The notes below the pieces were generated by a model. The model ran no database searches, was not told where the DNA came from, and worked only from the letters and a program-made list of their open reading frames with translations. A stretch of 64,000 nucleotides of DNA from a virus. Positions 1-7,301 of the stretch are shown here, one piece after another. Numbering within the stretch: the stretch's first letter is position 1; every line of letters starts with the position of its first letter. The stretch lies in the IMG/VR virus record IMGVR_UViG_3300046694_000315, positions 42,047 through 106,046 of that record. One strand, written 5' to 3'. Made by a program: the position numbers and the translations under genes.

Positions 1-128
1 TGCAACAGCGTGCGGCCGACCTTCACGACGGTCACCTCCTCGGGCGTCTGCTCCTTCTCGCGGGCGCCTCCCATCCGCGTCAGCAGCAGCAGCGTGTCCC
101 CGACCTTCACACCCTCAAGACCCGGCAT
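1..128 (-). CDS. Partial small hypothetical protein (5' end only)
   Basis: The first 42 codons are visible; the gene runs off the left edge. It begins MPGLEGVKVGDTLLLL and continues with a charged stretch (GGAREKEQTPEEVTVVKVGR), which resembles a small beta-barrel/KOW-like start, but no family is recognised. The ATG (126-128) is preceded by GGGGAG at good spacing, and a strong minus-strand promoter lies at 165-193, so the start is well supported. It is the last gene of the leftward accessory region within the window. Confidence 0.7.
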   Translation of the reverse strand, partial: MPGLEGVKVGDTLLLLTRMGGAREKEQTPEEVTVVKVGRTLL

Positions 129-164
129 CTCAACTCCCCTTCCGTCGTTCTCAATTACGGGATA

Positions 165-193
165 AGACTATGCGCTACCCGACCCCATGTCAA
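165..193 (-). promoter_or_regulatory. Sigma70-type promoter for the gene at 1-128
   Basis: On the minus strand a perfect TTGACA (188-193) is followed after 17 bp by TAGTCT (165-170). The context CTTGACA matches the other promoters of this region. Transcription would enter the 1-128 gene after a short leader. Confidence 0.75.
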
Positions 194-251
194 GCACTTT
201 CATACACTCGCTTGCGTGGCAGGAACCGCTGGTTCCGCTTACTCTCAAATC

Positions 252-464
252 ATGCCGAACCTGCGCGACGCCCTGATGTGGCGTACTACCCGAGCCGCTG
301 CGCTCGCCGAAGCCAAGAAGCTGAAGGCCTCCGCCCGCCGCATGGGCTACGACGTCGTGGTGCGCAGCACCCTCCGCAGGCTGGGTCCGGACTACACCTT
401 CAAGGGCCCGCCCTACGGCCTGTTCCTCGAACCCCACAGCACCCCGGACTCCTCGGACTCCTGA
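252..464 (+). CDS. Small basic hypothetical protein on the plus strand
   Basis: One of only two plausible plus-strand genes. From the ATG at 252 it encodes 70 residues, MPNLRDALMWRTTRAAALAE then KKLKASARRMGYDVVVR and a C-terminal YTFKGPPYGLF. The composition (Lys, Tyr, Phe in sensible places) looks more like a real protein than an antisense shadow. A GTG at 216 would extend it by 12 residues. No convincing SD precedes the ATG. It converges with the minus-strand gene at 469-609, four bases apart. Function unknown. Confidence 0.45.
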   Translation: MPNLRDALMWRTTRAAALAEAKKLKASARRMGYDVVVRSTLRRLGPDYTFKGPPYGLFLEPHSTPDSSDS

Positions 465-468
465 TCCG

Positions 469-609
469 TCAATCCCCGGGGGTCTCGACCGTCCGCTCGA
501 CCAGCGTCTGCTCGTACTCCGGCGGCAGCTCCCCGTGCTCCTCGTAGTACCTCCGCAGCTTCTCGATGCTCTCGTCCGTCACGCCGTTCGGACCGTGCTC
601 AATCTCCAT
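469..609 (-). CDS. 46-residue acidic hypothetical protein
   Basis: It encodes MEIEHGPNGVTDESIEKLRR followed by YYEEHGELPPEYEQTLVERT, an acidic, probably helical small protein. The ATG at 607-609 sits 4-5 bases after a strong GGGAGG, which fixes the start; a longer in-frame extension upstream lacks coding character. No family is recognised. It is separated from the rest of the minus-strand genes by the 610-1257 gap. Confidence 0.65.
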   Translation of the reverse strand: MEIEHGPNGVTDESIEKLRRYYEEHGELPPEYEQTLVERTVETPGD

Positions 610-803
610 GCCGACCTCCCTTGAGTCGGTCAATCCTCCCACTCCCCCCGTGCCCCAATTCCCCAATTCCCCGAATCCCCCGGCCACTGTGACACTGTCC
701 GGTTCCTACATTCGGTGCGCTGCGCGGCTGTCCGGGCCCCCTAGGTCTGGAATTTATGCGTTTAAGGGTAGGGGGGTGCATATTTATTCATTTGCCAGCA
801 CAC

Positions 804-821
804 TTGACAGCCCTTTGTCAA
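804..821. repeat. Palindrome TTGACA-N6-TGTCAA
   Basis: A perfect inverted repeat whose half-sites equal the -35 hexamer used by the phage promoters, so it could be back-to-back -35 boxes or a small operator. No good -10 is found at 16-18 bp on either strand. Confidence 0.5.
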
Positions 822-946
822 CTCGGACACATGGGGCACACCCTAGGCATCGCGCTTCTGACCAGTATCTGCACCCTTCACCCCTGGAGTGAGGTACGTC
901 ACAATGGGGCGCAGCGTGGCCCTATGCACACGGCCGGGCATCTGTC

Positions 947-973
947 AATAGGCAGTTTCTATGCATGCCTATT
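947..973. repeat. Inverted repeat AATAGGCA/TGCCTATT
   Basis: Eight-base arms at 947-954 and 966-973 with an 11-bp centre, inside the gene-poor gap. It has the size of an operator. No neighbouring gene depends on it in an obvious way. Confidence 0.4.
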
Positions 974-1111
974 CAGCGTTATTCATGCGCGGCCACTGCC
1001 CTATTCACCGAATTGCGCCCCTGTTTATATGTCCCGAGATATGGAGAGCGGGGCGCGGCTGTAGCAACTCGACAACCAGGGGGCCGGAGAGTTTCACGGC
1101 ATTGGGTGTGC

Positions 1112-1141
1112 GGTCGCATGGTGTGAGGTCGCATGGTGTGA
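1112..1141. repeat. Perfect tandem repeat, 15 bp x 2
   Basis: The unit GGTCGCATGGTGTGA is present at 1112-1126 and 1127-1141, immediately before a plus-strand TTGACG at 1146. The position suggests a protein-binding site upstream of the weak plus-strand ORF at 1258. Confidence 0.7.
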
Positions 1142-1257
1142 GGGGTTGACGTAGCTGTGTCTCATGTGCAGTAGCCAGCAGTGGGGAGCCTTCCCCCGGC
1201 CCCGGATCCCTCGCCTGTTGTCGGCGGCGGGCGCATGCTGGAGGGGTGAGCATCGGC

Positions 1258-1572
1258 ATGTCGTGGGGCGCGCTAGAGCACGGGCAGGCGTGGGGAGAGT
1301 TCCCGGACGTTGAACACTGCGCGCGGGCGCTGAACAGCTCTCTACGGCGCACGCTGGGCAGGATGCCGCCAGGGTGGCGGGGGTGCTACCTCAAACACTC
1401 GGTGCACTCCCTGCGCGTCGCCATGTGCACGGAGGGACTGCACGCGGTGGCGCACGGGCGTGCGTGGCGGGGGGAGGCTGGCGGGGTCTGGGTGCGCCTG
1501 TATCCACGTGGTGGAGGCAAACACGAGAAACCCCCCACCGGCCCGGTATTGGGTCGGTGGGGGGCTGCGTAG
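1258..1572 (+). CDS. Possible plus-strand hypothetical protein
   Basis: This ORF of 104 residues starts MSWGALEHGQAWGEF, with an SD-like GGAGGGG 11 bases upstream; a GTG at 1246 is an alternative start. The first 80 residues look coding, but the last 20 codons run through the hairpin terminator at 1531-1564, which is unusual. It could be a real gene with an odd end, or spurious. No family recognised. Confidence 0.3.
   Translation: MSWGALEHGQAWGEFPDVEHCARALNSSLRRTLGRMPPGWRGCYLKHSVHSLRVAMCTEGLHAVAHGRAWRGEAGGVWVRLYPRGGGKHEKPPTGPVLGRWGAA
1531..1564. terminator. Hairpin terminator
   Basis: A 10-bp GC-rich stem (CCCCCCACCG at 1531-1540 pairs with CGGTGGGGGG at 1555-1564). It lies just downstream of the stop of the minus-strand gene at 1591 and would end the leftward operon that starts near 3409. 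It could also act on plus-strand transcripts. Confidence 0.7.
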
Positions 1573-1590
1573 GGCCCTGGTGGGGTTAGC

Positions 1591-2001
1591 TCAGAAGCCG
1601 GAGCCGGGGACGCGCTTACGGGCCAGGTCGACGAACGCGCGCACGGCGTCCCGGTCGGCCACGTCGGGGGTGTCGACGTCCCACACGAGCGCGTACCGCT
1701 TGACCTCCCACGCGAGCGCGGACGTGACGTAGGGGTACGTGGTGCCGGTGGCCTCCCACTCCTCCAGGAGCGCGGAGCGGGCGGTGTGGGGGTTCATGAC
1801 GGGGCAGTCCATGACCGTGTGCGAGTCGGTGACGCTCCGCGCGGAGGGGGCGGGCGTCTCCACCTTGGGGCGGCGGTCGGCGGGCTCACCCTGGGCGACG
1901 GGGAAGGCTGCGCCAGCACGGCCGACGGTGACGCGGGCGGGGTCGGCGAACCGGGCGCGCTGCGTGCGGTAGGCCTTGACGGAGTGGCGGGCGGTGCTCA
2001 T
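1591..2001 (-). CDS. Hypothetical protein, 136 aa
   Basis: The protein has a basic N-terminal half (MSTARHSVKAYRTQRARF) and a more conserved-looking C-terminal half rich in aromatic residues (EEWEATGTTYPYVTSALAWE). An AGGAGG eight bases before the ATG supports the start. It is the last gene of the operon 3409 to 1591 and is followed by the terminator at 1531-1564. No motif was identified; the spacing of charged and aromatic residues suggests a small soluble protein. Confidence 0.75.
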   Translation of the reverse strand: MSTARHSVKAYRTQRARFADPARVTVGRAGAAFPVAQGEPADRRPKVETPAPSARSVTDSHTVMDCPVMNPHTARSALLEEWEATGTTYPYVTSALAWEVKRYALVWDVDTPDVADRDAVRAFVDLARKRVPGSGF

Positions 2002-2040
2002 TCGGGGTGCCTCCTGATGCGGTGCGGCTGGTGTGGTCGG

Positions 2041-2373
2041 TCAGTGCTGCGGGCGGCGGATCATGGTTTCCTGTGTGCCGTAGTCGCGGGTGCGGCCCTT
2101 GTTGGGCGCGAATCCGAACCGGCCGTAGAAGCGGCGCAGGCGGGCCACGCTGCCGCCAAAATCGGCGCTGGGCGTAGTGGCCAGGGGCAGGCCGTGCGCG
2201 TCGGCGTAGGCGGCCAGCGTGGCCATAACGGCGGAGCCGGTGCCGTCGTTGCGCTCACCCTTGGGGACGACCAGCCGGGACAGGATCACGAACCCGGCCG
2301 CGTTGGTCTCCAGGGAGACGCGGACGCCGGGGAAGGTGTCGGCGATGTGCTGGGCGAGGGTGTCGACGCTCAC
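2041..2373 (-). CDS. GNAT-like acetyltransferase
   Basis: The 110-residue product carries the hallmarks of a GCN5-type N-acetyltransferase: a beta strand VILSRLVVPKGERNDGTGSA matching the V-x-x-x-x-R/Q-x-x-G-x-G/A acetyl-CoA loop (here R-N-D-G-T-G-S-A), and a C-terminal RRFYGRFGF typical of the final alpha/beta motif. The GTG start (2371-2373) follows AGGAGG in the repeated CACCAGGAGG leader. Substrate unknown. It lies between small accessory genes of the same operon. Confidence 0.7.
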   Translation of the reverse strand: MSVDTLAQHIADTFPGVRVSLETNAAGFVILSRLVVPKGERNDGTGSAVMATLAAYADAHGLPLATTPSADFGGSVARLRRFYGRFGFAPNKGRTRDYGTQETMIRRPQH

Positions 2374-2417
2374 GGGGGTTGCCTCCTGGTGTGGGGCGGT
2401 TGGTGTGTGGTGGGGGG

Positions 2418-2591
2418 TTAGGCGGACGGCGGAATGATCAGCTTCGCGTCGGTGACGGGGATCAGGCACTCGGGGTAGAACGGCTGGTCGTCGCGGGTGA
2501 CGTCGAGCAGGCGCAGGAACGGGCCCTCCACCTTGATTTCGGCCGCGTTCAGCCATCCCCAGTTGCCGGAATTGATCTTGTAAGCGTTCAT
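2418..2591 (-). CDS. 57-residue hypothetical protein
   Basis: It begins MNAYKINSGNWGWLNAAEIK and ends ECLIPVTDAKLIIPPSA, a compact predominantly beta sequence. An AGGAGG eight bases before the ATG (2589-2591) fixes the start. Much longer upstream reading in this frame is a shadow of the neighbouring gene. Function unknown. Confidence 0.65.
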   Translation of the reverse strand: MNAYKINSGNWGWLNAAEIKVEGPFLRLLDVTRDDQPFYPECLIPVTDAKLIIPPSA

Positions 2592-2665
2592 GGTGTTGCC
2601 CTCCTGGGCGGTGTGGTGGAGGGGGCCGGAGCGTTCCCCCGGCCCCCGGGGATGTGGGGCGGGTG

Positions 2666-3409
2666 CTACTCGGCGAGGCCCTGCGCGGCGTGCATGGCGG
2701 CGGCCTGCTTGAGCGTGGCGCGGTACTCGGCGAGCGTGGCCGGGCGGACCGCTTCGAAGTCGCGGGCCCACTTCGGGAGGACTGCAACCTTCTGGTCCTG
2801 GAAGACTCCACCGGCCGCGATCATCGCGTGATTCTGGCCGCGCGTCTCCGTGGCCAGCGCCTTACGGGCGAGGGGGGAGAACATCAGGGAGTGCTTGCGG
2901 TAGGCCGCTTCCTCCCCGTGGCGGTCGACGCCGCGACCGGTGCCCGCGTGGCCGAAGACGTCGTGCACGGCGCGGAACATGTCGTTCACGTCGTCGGAGA
3001 AGAAGAAGTGCGAGCCGGTAACGGCGGTGGACAGGACGCGCATTCGACCGGCGGCGACGTCGTCGAAGAACGCGCGGGTTCCCTGGGCGCTCATGTCGTA
3101 GGGGTCGGCGTCCTCGACGCTCACGGAGATGCCCAGACCGCCGCGCGACGCGGGGGCCGTCATGAACTCGAACTGTCGGGCGACTTCCTGGGCCATGGCA
3201 CGCCACGCGGCCGGGGCGGTGTTGTCGATGAACGGGAGAGCGTTGTACGCCTCCGCGACCTTGGCGACGGCCGACGGGGCGACCACAACGCGGGAGTAGT
3301 CCCAGTGGTCGCGGGTGGTGAGGCCGTGGCGGGCGTTGAAGCGGCGCGCACCTTCGGCGACGGCGACGACGGGGCGGAGGGACAGGGCGGGGATGTTGGC
3401 GGTGCGCAT
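2666..3409 (-). CDS. Conserved-type phage protein with HDVFGH...HGEE motif
   Basis: The 247-residue protein has a striking HDVFGH motif (about residues 149-154) followed by R-H-G-E-E (163-167) and ATETRGQN (187-193). H-x4-H with a downstream Glu recalls the 2-His-1-carboxylate iron site of aromatic amino acid hydroxylases (HExxGH), but overall similarity to that family is not evident by eye. Proteins with this motif set are, to my memory, common in actinophages and unassigned. The start ATG follows AGGAGG. It is the first gene after the promoter at 3455-3482. Confidence 0.75.
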   Translation of the reverse strand: MRTANIPALSLRPVVAVAEGARRFNARHGLTTRDHWDYSRVVVAPSAVAKVAEAYNALPFIDNTAPAAWRAMAQEVARQFEFMTAPASRGGLGISVSVEDADPYDMSAQGTRAFFDDVAAGRMRVLSTAVTGSHFFFSDDVNDMFRAVHDVFGHAGTGRGVDRHGEEAAYRKHSLMFSPLARKALATETRGQNHAMIAAGGVFQDQKVAVLPKWARDFEAVRPATLAEYRATLKQAAAMHAAQGLAE

Positions 3410-3454
3410 TGGGGGCCTCCTGGTGTGGGGCGGTTGGTGTGTTGTTGTGTGGCC

Positions 3455-3482
3455 AACGTACCCCGGGGTTACGGCTTGTAAA
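3455..3482 (-). promoter_or_regulatory. Sigma70-type promoter for the operon 3409 to 1591
   Basis: TTTACA (3477-3482) and TACGTT (3455-3460) on the minus strand, 16 bp apart, followed by the repeated leader and the SD of the 3409 gene. The -35 deviates from the TTGACA seen elsewhere. Confidence 0.6.
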
Positions 3483-3534
3483 GCCAGTTTCCGGGATTGC
3501 TGGACAAGTCTTTATAAAGATGTGACCTAGGGCC

Positions 3535-3562
3535 CTCCCCCGGCCCGCGTGGGCCGAGGGGG
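3535..3562. terminator. Hairpin terminator after 3574-3756
   Basis: A nearly perfect stem formed by CCCCCGGCCC (3537-3546) and GGGCCGAGGGGG (3551-3562) with a four-base loop, 12 bases beyond the stop of the 3574 gene and upstream of the next promoter. Confidence 0.7.
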
Positions 3563-3573
3563 TGCCAGGCGGG

Positions 3574-3756
3574 CTAGAGGGTGCCGAACGACCGCACGGC
3601 CAGCACGTCCACGCCACGGGCGGCGTAGGCGGCACGTAGGGCCGTCTCGGCGTCGGCCAGGGTGGCGGCCCGCACGTTGCGGACGCTGGCCAGCGGGCGG
3701 GGTGTGGTGCTGCCCGGCCGGAGGGGGAAGAGCACTTGCAGCGCGTACGTGTGCAC
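3574..3756 (-). CDS. 60-residue hypothetical protein
   Basis: It starts from a GTG (3754-3756) behind an AGGAGG in the repeated leader and reads VHTYALQVLFPLRPGSTTPR, then a helical TLADAETALRAAYAARGVDV. It is the second gene of the short operon with 3789-4766 and is closed by the hairpin at 3535-3562. The pattern beta strand, helix, beta strand could be a small ferredoxin-like fold; no family recognised. Confidence 0.65.
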   Translation of the reverse strand: MHTYALQVLFPLRPGSTTPRPLASVRNVRAATLADAETALRAAYAARGVDVLAVRSFGTL

Positions 3757-3788
3757 GGCGCGGCCTCCTGGTGTGGGGCGGGTGCTGG

Positions 3789-4766
3789 CTAGCGGGCGGT
3801 GGAGACGTTGCGGAAGTGGGGAACGGCGCGGGCGTCGGCCAGGAAGCAGGCGACGCGGGCGGGGTCGCCGTTGGGCACGTGGGCGTAGTTGATGCGCTCC
3901 CCGCTCTCCGTGGTCGCCCAGACGGTGACGGGGGCCGGGGCGGCCTCCTGGGGGGCCTCCTGGGCCTCCTGGGCCTCCTTGGCGAAGCGGCCGACGGCGT
4001 GGACGACGGTGTGAACGTCGGTCCAGTTGCGGCCGACCGTGTCGAAGTGCTCCGGGGTGCGGTCGATGCGGATCACCTCACCGGCCCCGACCGTGTCGAC
4101 GATGCCCCGGCAGTACTGCTCGGCGGAGCCGTTCGTGCGGCGGAACTCCGCATCGGCGTACGGGCCCACGACGTGCCCGGCGTGGTTGCGGTAGCTCCAG
4201 AGAGTGCGGTACTCGGCGGCCCACACGTACCCGGTCACGTACTGACGCACGAACGCGAGAAGGTCGGCGCTGCCTTCAATGCCAGCGGGCATGTCCCCGT
4301 CGTAAATCGTCTCGGTGCCAAGGAAGACGTACAGGTCACGCCCGCCGTTCTCCACGATGGCGGAGACGCGGCGGCCGTCCCGGTACATCGGGTGCGCCGT
4401 GGCCAGCGAGCGTGCGCCTTCCTCGTTCGGGTAGTACGTGGCGTCATCCGGGCGGGCCTGCTCCTCGGCGGCGAGGGCGTCCTCCTCGGCCGCAGCCGCA
4501 ACGATGCTCGCGACGGTGTCCAGTCGGGGCAGGTAGTCCGGCAGGTCGGTGATAGCGCGGACGGTGTACCCGGCGCGGGTGAGCACGTGCTGTCCTTCGA
4601 TCTCCTCGGCCAGGCCCAGGCGGACCAGGGACGCGACGGTGTTCGTGCGGGCGCTGATGACCATGTGACCGCGCAGGGCGTCCGTGGGGCGCAGCAGCTC
4701 TTCCGGCAGCTCTTCCGCGTTGCGGAGGGCGATGGCCTGCGGGCGGGTGATCGTCTTGTTGTTCAT
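3789..4766 (-). CDS. Hypothetical protein, 325 aa
   Basis: The N-terminal about 80 residues (ALRNAEELPEELLRPTDALR ... VASLVRLGLAEEIEGQHVLT) look like a winged-helix module with the phage-typical G-x-A-x-x-x-x-G-x-x-x-LT ending. The centre is rich in aromatic residues, and a Gln/Glu/Ala repeat (KEAQEAQEAPQEAAPAP) links to a C-terminal beta segment. The ATG is preceded by AAGGAG. It is the first gene behind the promoter at 4805-4833. A DNA-binding role is only an inference from the N-terminus. Confidence 0.7.
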   Translation of the reverse strand: MNNKTITRPQAIALRNAEELPEELLRPTDALRGHMVISARTNTVASLVRLGLAEEIEGQHVLTRAGYTVRAITDLPDYLPRLDTVASIVAAAAEEDALAAEEQARPDDATYYPNEEGARSLATAHPMYRDGRRVSAIVENGGRDLYVFLGTETIYDGDMPAGIEGSADLLAFVRQYVTGYVWAAEYRTLWSYRNHAGHVVGPYADAEFRRTNGSAEQYCRGIVDTVGAGEVIRIDRTPEHFDTVGRNWTDVHTVVHAVGRFAKEAQEAQEAPQEAAPAPVTVWATTESGERINYAHVPNGDPARVACFLADARAVPHFRNVSTAR

Positions 4767-4804
4767 GTCGTGCGCTCCTTCGTGCGGGTGTGTTGGGAGG
4801 GCTG

Positions 4805-4833
4805 ATCTTTCCGAAGGGGGGAACCCTTGTCAA
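4805..4833 (-). promoter_or_regulatory. Sigma70-type promoter for the 4766 gene
   Basis: A perfect TTGACA (4828-4833) and AAAGAT (4805-4810) 17 bp apart on the minus strand. The -10 is weaker than in the sister promoters, but the GCTTGACAAGGG context is the same. Confidence 0.55.
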
Positions 4834-4916
4834 GCCCTTTCGGCACAACGATTTACAAGACGTTATGAAGCTGTGACCGGCGGCCGGGGCAGGCCGTGTT
4901 CCCATGGATGCCGAAG

Positions 4917-4954
4917 GGCCCCCACCGGCCAGCGGTACGCGGTGGGGGCCTTTT
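4917..4954. terminator. Hairpin terminator, copy 1
   Basis: An 11-bp GC stem (GGCCCCCACCG with CGGTGGGGGCC, 4940-4950) followed by TTTT on the plus strand, directly downstream of the minus-strand stop at 4967. The sequence, including the flanking TTTTGCATGCCCG, is repeated almost exactly at 6759-6796. Confidence 0.75.
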
Positions 4955-4966
4955 GCATGCCCGAGG

Positions 4967-6643
4967 TCAGACGGTGGGCGCGGGGGCGTCACGGCCGACG
5001 GCCAGCAGCAGACCGCCCCAACGGGCGGCACCGATGCCGTCGTTGTCCAGCCAGTCGGCACCCTCGGCGTAGGCCGTGCCGAGCAGGTCGTAGGAGTCGG
5101 CCAGGGTCATGCGCTCGACATCGTCACCGAGGCGCACCCACGCGTACTTGGAATCCATCACCGCGCGGAACCGGCTTTCCTCCTCGGCGTTCTCCGCCAT
5201 GAGCCGGACGATTCCGACCGCTCCACCGTCGAAGTACTCCAGCGGATTCCGGCCGTCGTTGCGGCTGTTGTCCGCCGCAGAATCCGACTCGCTGTTCTGC
5301 GGGGCCTCCTCGGCGATTTCCGGGGCAATCTCCTCGACGACGGGCGCGGGGGCCGGGGTCTCCTCGACGGGGGCCGGGGCGGGCGTCTCCGCCTTCTTGC
5401 GGGGGGTGCGCGGCTTCTTGGCCGGGTCGATCTCGTAGGCCTTGGGCTCCGGCACGGCGGTCTCAACCAGGGTGCAGCGGGTGAGGACGGTGGCCTTGAT
5501 GCCCTTGTACTCGTCGTGCTCCTTGACCGTGCCACGGAAGGTGACGCGCACGCCCGTGTTCTCGCCGAGGGCGTTGTTGGACGCGAACCACTTCACGATG
5601 ACGCCGGACAGTTCGTCGCGGACCTGGTAGATGGTGGTCGCGCCGTACAGGCCGTCGGTGTAGCGGATGGACTCGATCATGCCGGTGAAGGTGATCCGGG
5701 AGCCCTTGATGCCCTTGGCCTTGTCGGGCACGGTGCCGATCCACTCGGAGGGCTTCTCGTTGCGCGCCTTACGGATCAGGGTCTGCTCGTTGAAGCGGGC
5801 CCAGGCCTGCGGAGCGCTCACGAGGATGCCGAAGTTGCGCGAGGAGACGCGCTTGCCGCCAGCGATGGCCTTCAGGTTGAGGACGTACTCAGACGTGCCG
5901 CTGAAGTCGTCGGAGAGGATGAACGCGCGGATCTCGGCGGCCTTGCCCTTGGCCTCGGCAGCGAGCGGGCGCATGGCGTCGGCGAACTCCTTGTCGCGGC
6001 GGGCCTTGCCGGGGTTGATGGCGTTGCGCACGAGCGTCACGGTGGGGGTGGCGTGGTAGTCCTGGGAGCGGACGAAGCCGAAGGCCTTGACGCACGCCCA
6101 GGCGTAGGCGAGGACGGTCTCGGTGGACACGTCGCGGTCGCCTCCGCCGAAGCCGAAGAACTCCTTCTCCTCGTCGTCGTCGGCGGGGGTGGAGGGCCAC
6201 GAGATGCCGGTATCCCAGCCGAGGAAGTCCTTGATGCACTGGCGGCCGATCTGCTTCTCCTCGCCGGTCTCCTCGTTCTTGACGAGGAAGGTCTCGCGGC
6301 GCATGCGCTTCTTCTGGCAGTGGTCGCACCAGCCCTCGCGCAGGCCGTCGCGGTCGACGGAGTGGACGCCGGGCGCGGTGCGTACGATCAGGCCCGCGTT
6401 CTCGTCCCAGTCCAGGGTGGCGAGGAAGGTCCAGCCGTTGTGCTTGGGGGCCTCGCCCGTGAACTCGACGTCGTACATGATCTCGACGACCTCGAAGCCC
6501 ATGTCGTCCTTGCTCTTGACCTCGACCTCGGTGACCTTCAGGTCCAGGCGGCCGGTCAGTCCCTTCTTCGACGCGCGGGCGTTGATCTTCTCGATCTTCT
6601 CCAGCGTGTTGGTGAGCTGGAAGTGGTCGATGCGAGCAGTCAC
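4967..6643 (-). CDS. Large protein with zinc-finger and OB-like segment
   Basis: The 558-residue protein has CDHCQKKRMRRETFLV near residue 106 with a second cysteine in RQCIKDFLG (about 135), a likely metal site. It later shows ITFTGMIESIRYTDGLYGAT ... VRVTFRGTVKEHDEYKGIKA, typical of OB-fold strands, then a Pro/Ala/Lys linker. This combination suggests nucleic-acid binding. The GTG start (6641-6643) follows AGGAGG. It has its own promoter and terminator. Known in actinophages as a conserved protein, as far as I recall, without assigned function. Confidence 0.75.
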   Translation of the reverse strand: MTARIDHFQLTNTLEKIEKINARASKKGLTGRLDLKVTEVEVKSKDDMGFEVVEIMYDVEFTGEAPKHNGWTFLATLDWDENAGLIVRTAPGVHSVDRDGLREGWCDHCQKKRMRRETFLVKNEETGEEKQIGRQCIKDFLGWDTGISWPSTPADDDEEKEFFGFGGGDRDVSTETVLAYAWACVKAFGFVRSQDYHATPTVTLVRNAINPGKARRDKEFADAMRPLAAEAKGKAAEIRAFILSDDFSGTSEYVLNLKAIAGGKRVSSRNFGILVSAPQAWARFNEQTLIRKARNEKPSEWIGTVPDKAKGIKGSRITFTGMIESIRYTDGLYGATTIYQVRDELSGVIVKWFASNNALGENTGVRVTFRGTVKEHDEYKGIKATVLTRCTLVETAVPEPKAYEIDPAKKPRTPRKKAETPAPAPVEETPAPAPVVEEIAPEIAEEAPQNSESDSAADNSRNDGRNPLEYFDGGAVGIVRLMAENAEEESRFRAVMDSKYAWVRLGDDVERMTLADSYDLLGTAYAEGADWLDNDGIGAARWGGLLLAVGRDAPAPTV

Positions 6644-6682
6644 GGGGGGCCTCCTGTTGCGGGGCGGTTGTTGACGGGCACG

Positions 6683-6711
6683 ACGTTACGGGTACGCATA
6701 CCGCTTGTCAA
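6683..6711 (-). promoter_or_regulatory. Sigma70-type promoter for the 6643 gene
   Basis: Perfect TTGACA (6706-6711), 17-bp spacer, TAACGT (6683-6688) on the minus strand, followed by the repeated leader and the SD of the 6643 gene. Confidence 0.8.
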
Positions 6712-6758
6712 CCGCTTCCGCTCAACGGCTTTCCATGCTTCTATTTGCGGACACGAAA

Positions 6759-6796
6759 GGCCCCCACCGGCCAGCTCGACACGGTGGGGGCCTTTT
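6759..6796. terminator. Hairpin terminator, copy 2
   Basis: Same 11-bp stem as at 4917-4954 (arms 6759-6769 and 6782-6792, then TTTT). It follows the stop of the 6810 gene on the minus strand. Confidence 0.75.
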
Positions 6797-6809
6797 GCAT
6801 GCCCGGGGA

Positions 6810-7301
6810 CTACTCGACCCGATACAGCGACCCGCTGATGTTGCGGCGCACGAGGCGTTGCAGGTGACGCCAGCCGGTGATCCTGTCCTGCGGGGCAGGG
6901 ACGGCGTGGGCGGCCTCCCACACCGTCTGAGTGCGCCGGGCCAGCGCGGACCACTGGTTTGCGTCGATCAGCGGAGCGCAGTCCGGGCAGGCGGCCCAGT
7001 CATCCTTGTAGGCCTGCATCCGACCGGTCCTCGGGTCGATCCCGGCGAGAAATTCCGACACGGGCAGGAACCAGATTTCCGTCTCCAGATCCGTGTTGCA
7101 GAAGTCGCAGCGGCCCAGCAGTTTTCCGGTTTTCGCGTTGACCGGAACCGCCTTATGGCCCACCAGCGAATCCTGCGCGAAGTGCTCCCAGGATTCCGAT
7201 CCGTCCTTGGCCTTGATGAACGCCAGCGCCCGGTGGCAGATCTTGCAGACCATGCTCTCGTCGGGCGCGGTGTCCAGCATCCGCCGCTCTTCCTCGGTCA
7301 C
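6810..7301 (-). CDS. Zinc-ribbon-type hypothetical protein
   Basis: The product of 163 residues contains CKICHRALAF, CDFCNTDLE and a later CPDC, three CxxC knuckles that would bind one or two zinc ions. The GTG start at 7299-7301 overlaps the upstream stop as GTGA, so the two genes are translationally coupled. The sequence between the cysteines (AFIKAKDGSESWEHFAQDS) is typical of phage zinc ribbons. Function unknown. Terminated by the hairpin at 6759-6796. Confidence 0.75.
   Translation of the reverse strand: MTEEERRMLDTAPDESMVCKICHRALAFIKAKDGSESWEHFAQDSLVGHKAVPVNAKTGKLLGRCDFCNTDLETEIWFLPVSEFLAGIDPRTGRMQAYKDDWAACPDCAPLIDANQWSALARRTQTVWEAAHAVPAPQDRITGWRHLQRLVRRNISGSLYRVE

Larger units (their letters stand above)
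610..1257. other. Gene-poor gap with repeats
   Basis: About 650 bp without a convincing gene. It contains a stretch visibly richer in A+T (about 745-795), a TTGACA/TGTCAA palindrome (804-821), an 8-bp inverted repeat (947-973), several TATTCA-type words around 970-1015, and a perfect tandem 15-bp repeat (1112-1141) next to a plus-strand TTGACG. It could be a regulatory or replication region between oppositely oriented transcripts. I see no tRNA-like fold. Confidence 0.5.

Noticed and set aside
1146-1175. Plus-strand promoter TTGACG before the 1258 ORF
   Set aside because: No acceptable -10 at 16-18 bp.
4864-4870. TATGAAG in the gap upstream of 4766
   Set aside because: It lies outside a recognised gene and in no ORF with Leu-His; the preceding base is T rather than G. 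Treated as chance.
3549-6838. Long plus-strand ORFs of 418 and 644 codons
   Set aside because: Both mirror convincing minus-strand genes and consist of Gly/Val/Arg/Ala-rich low-quality sequence typical of GC-rich antisense frames.
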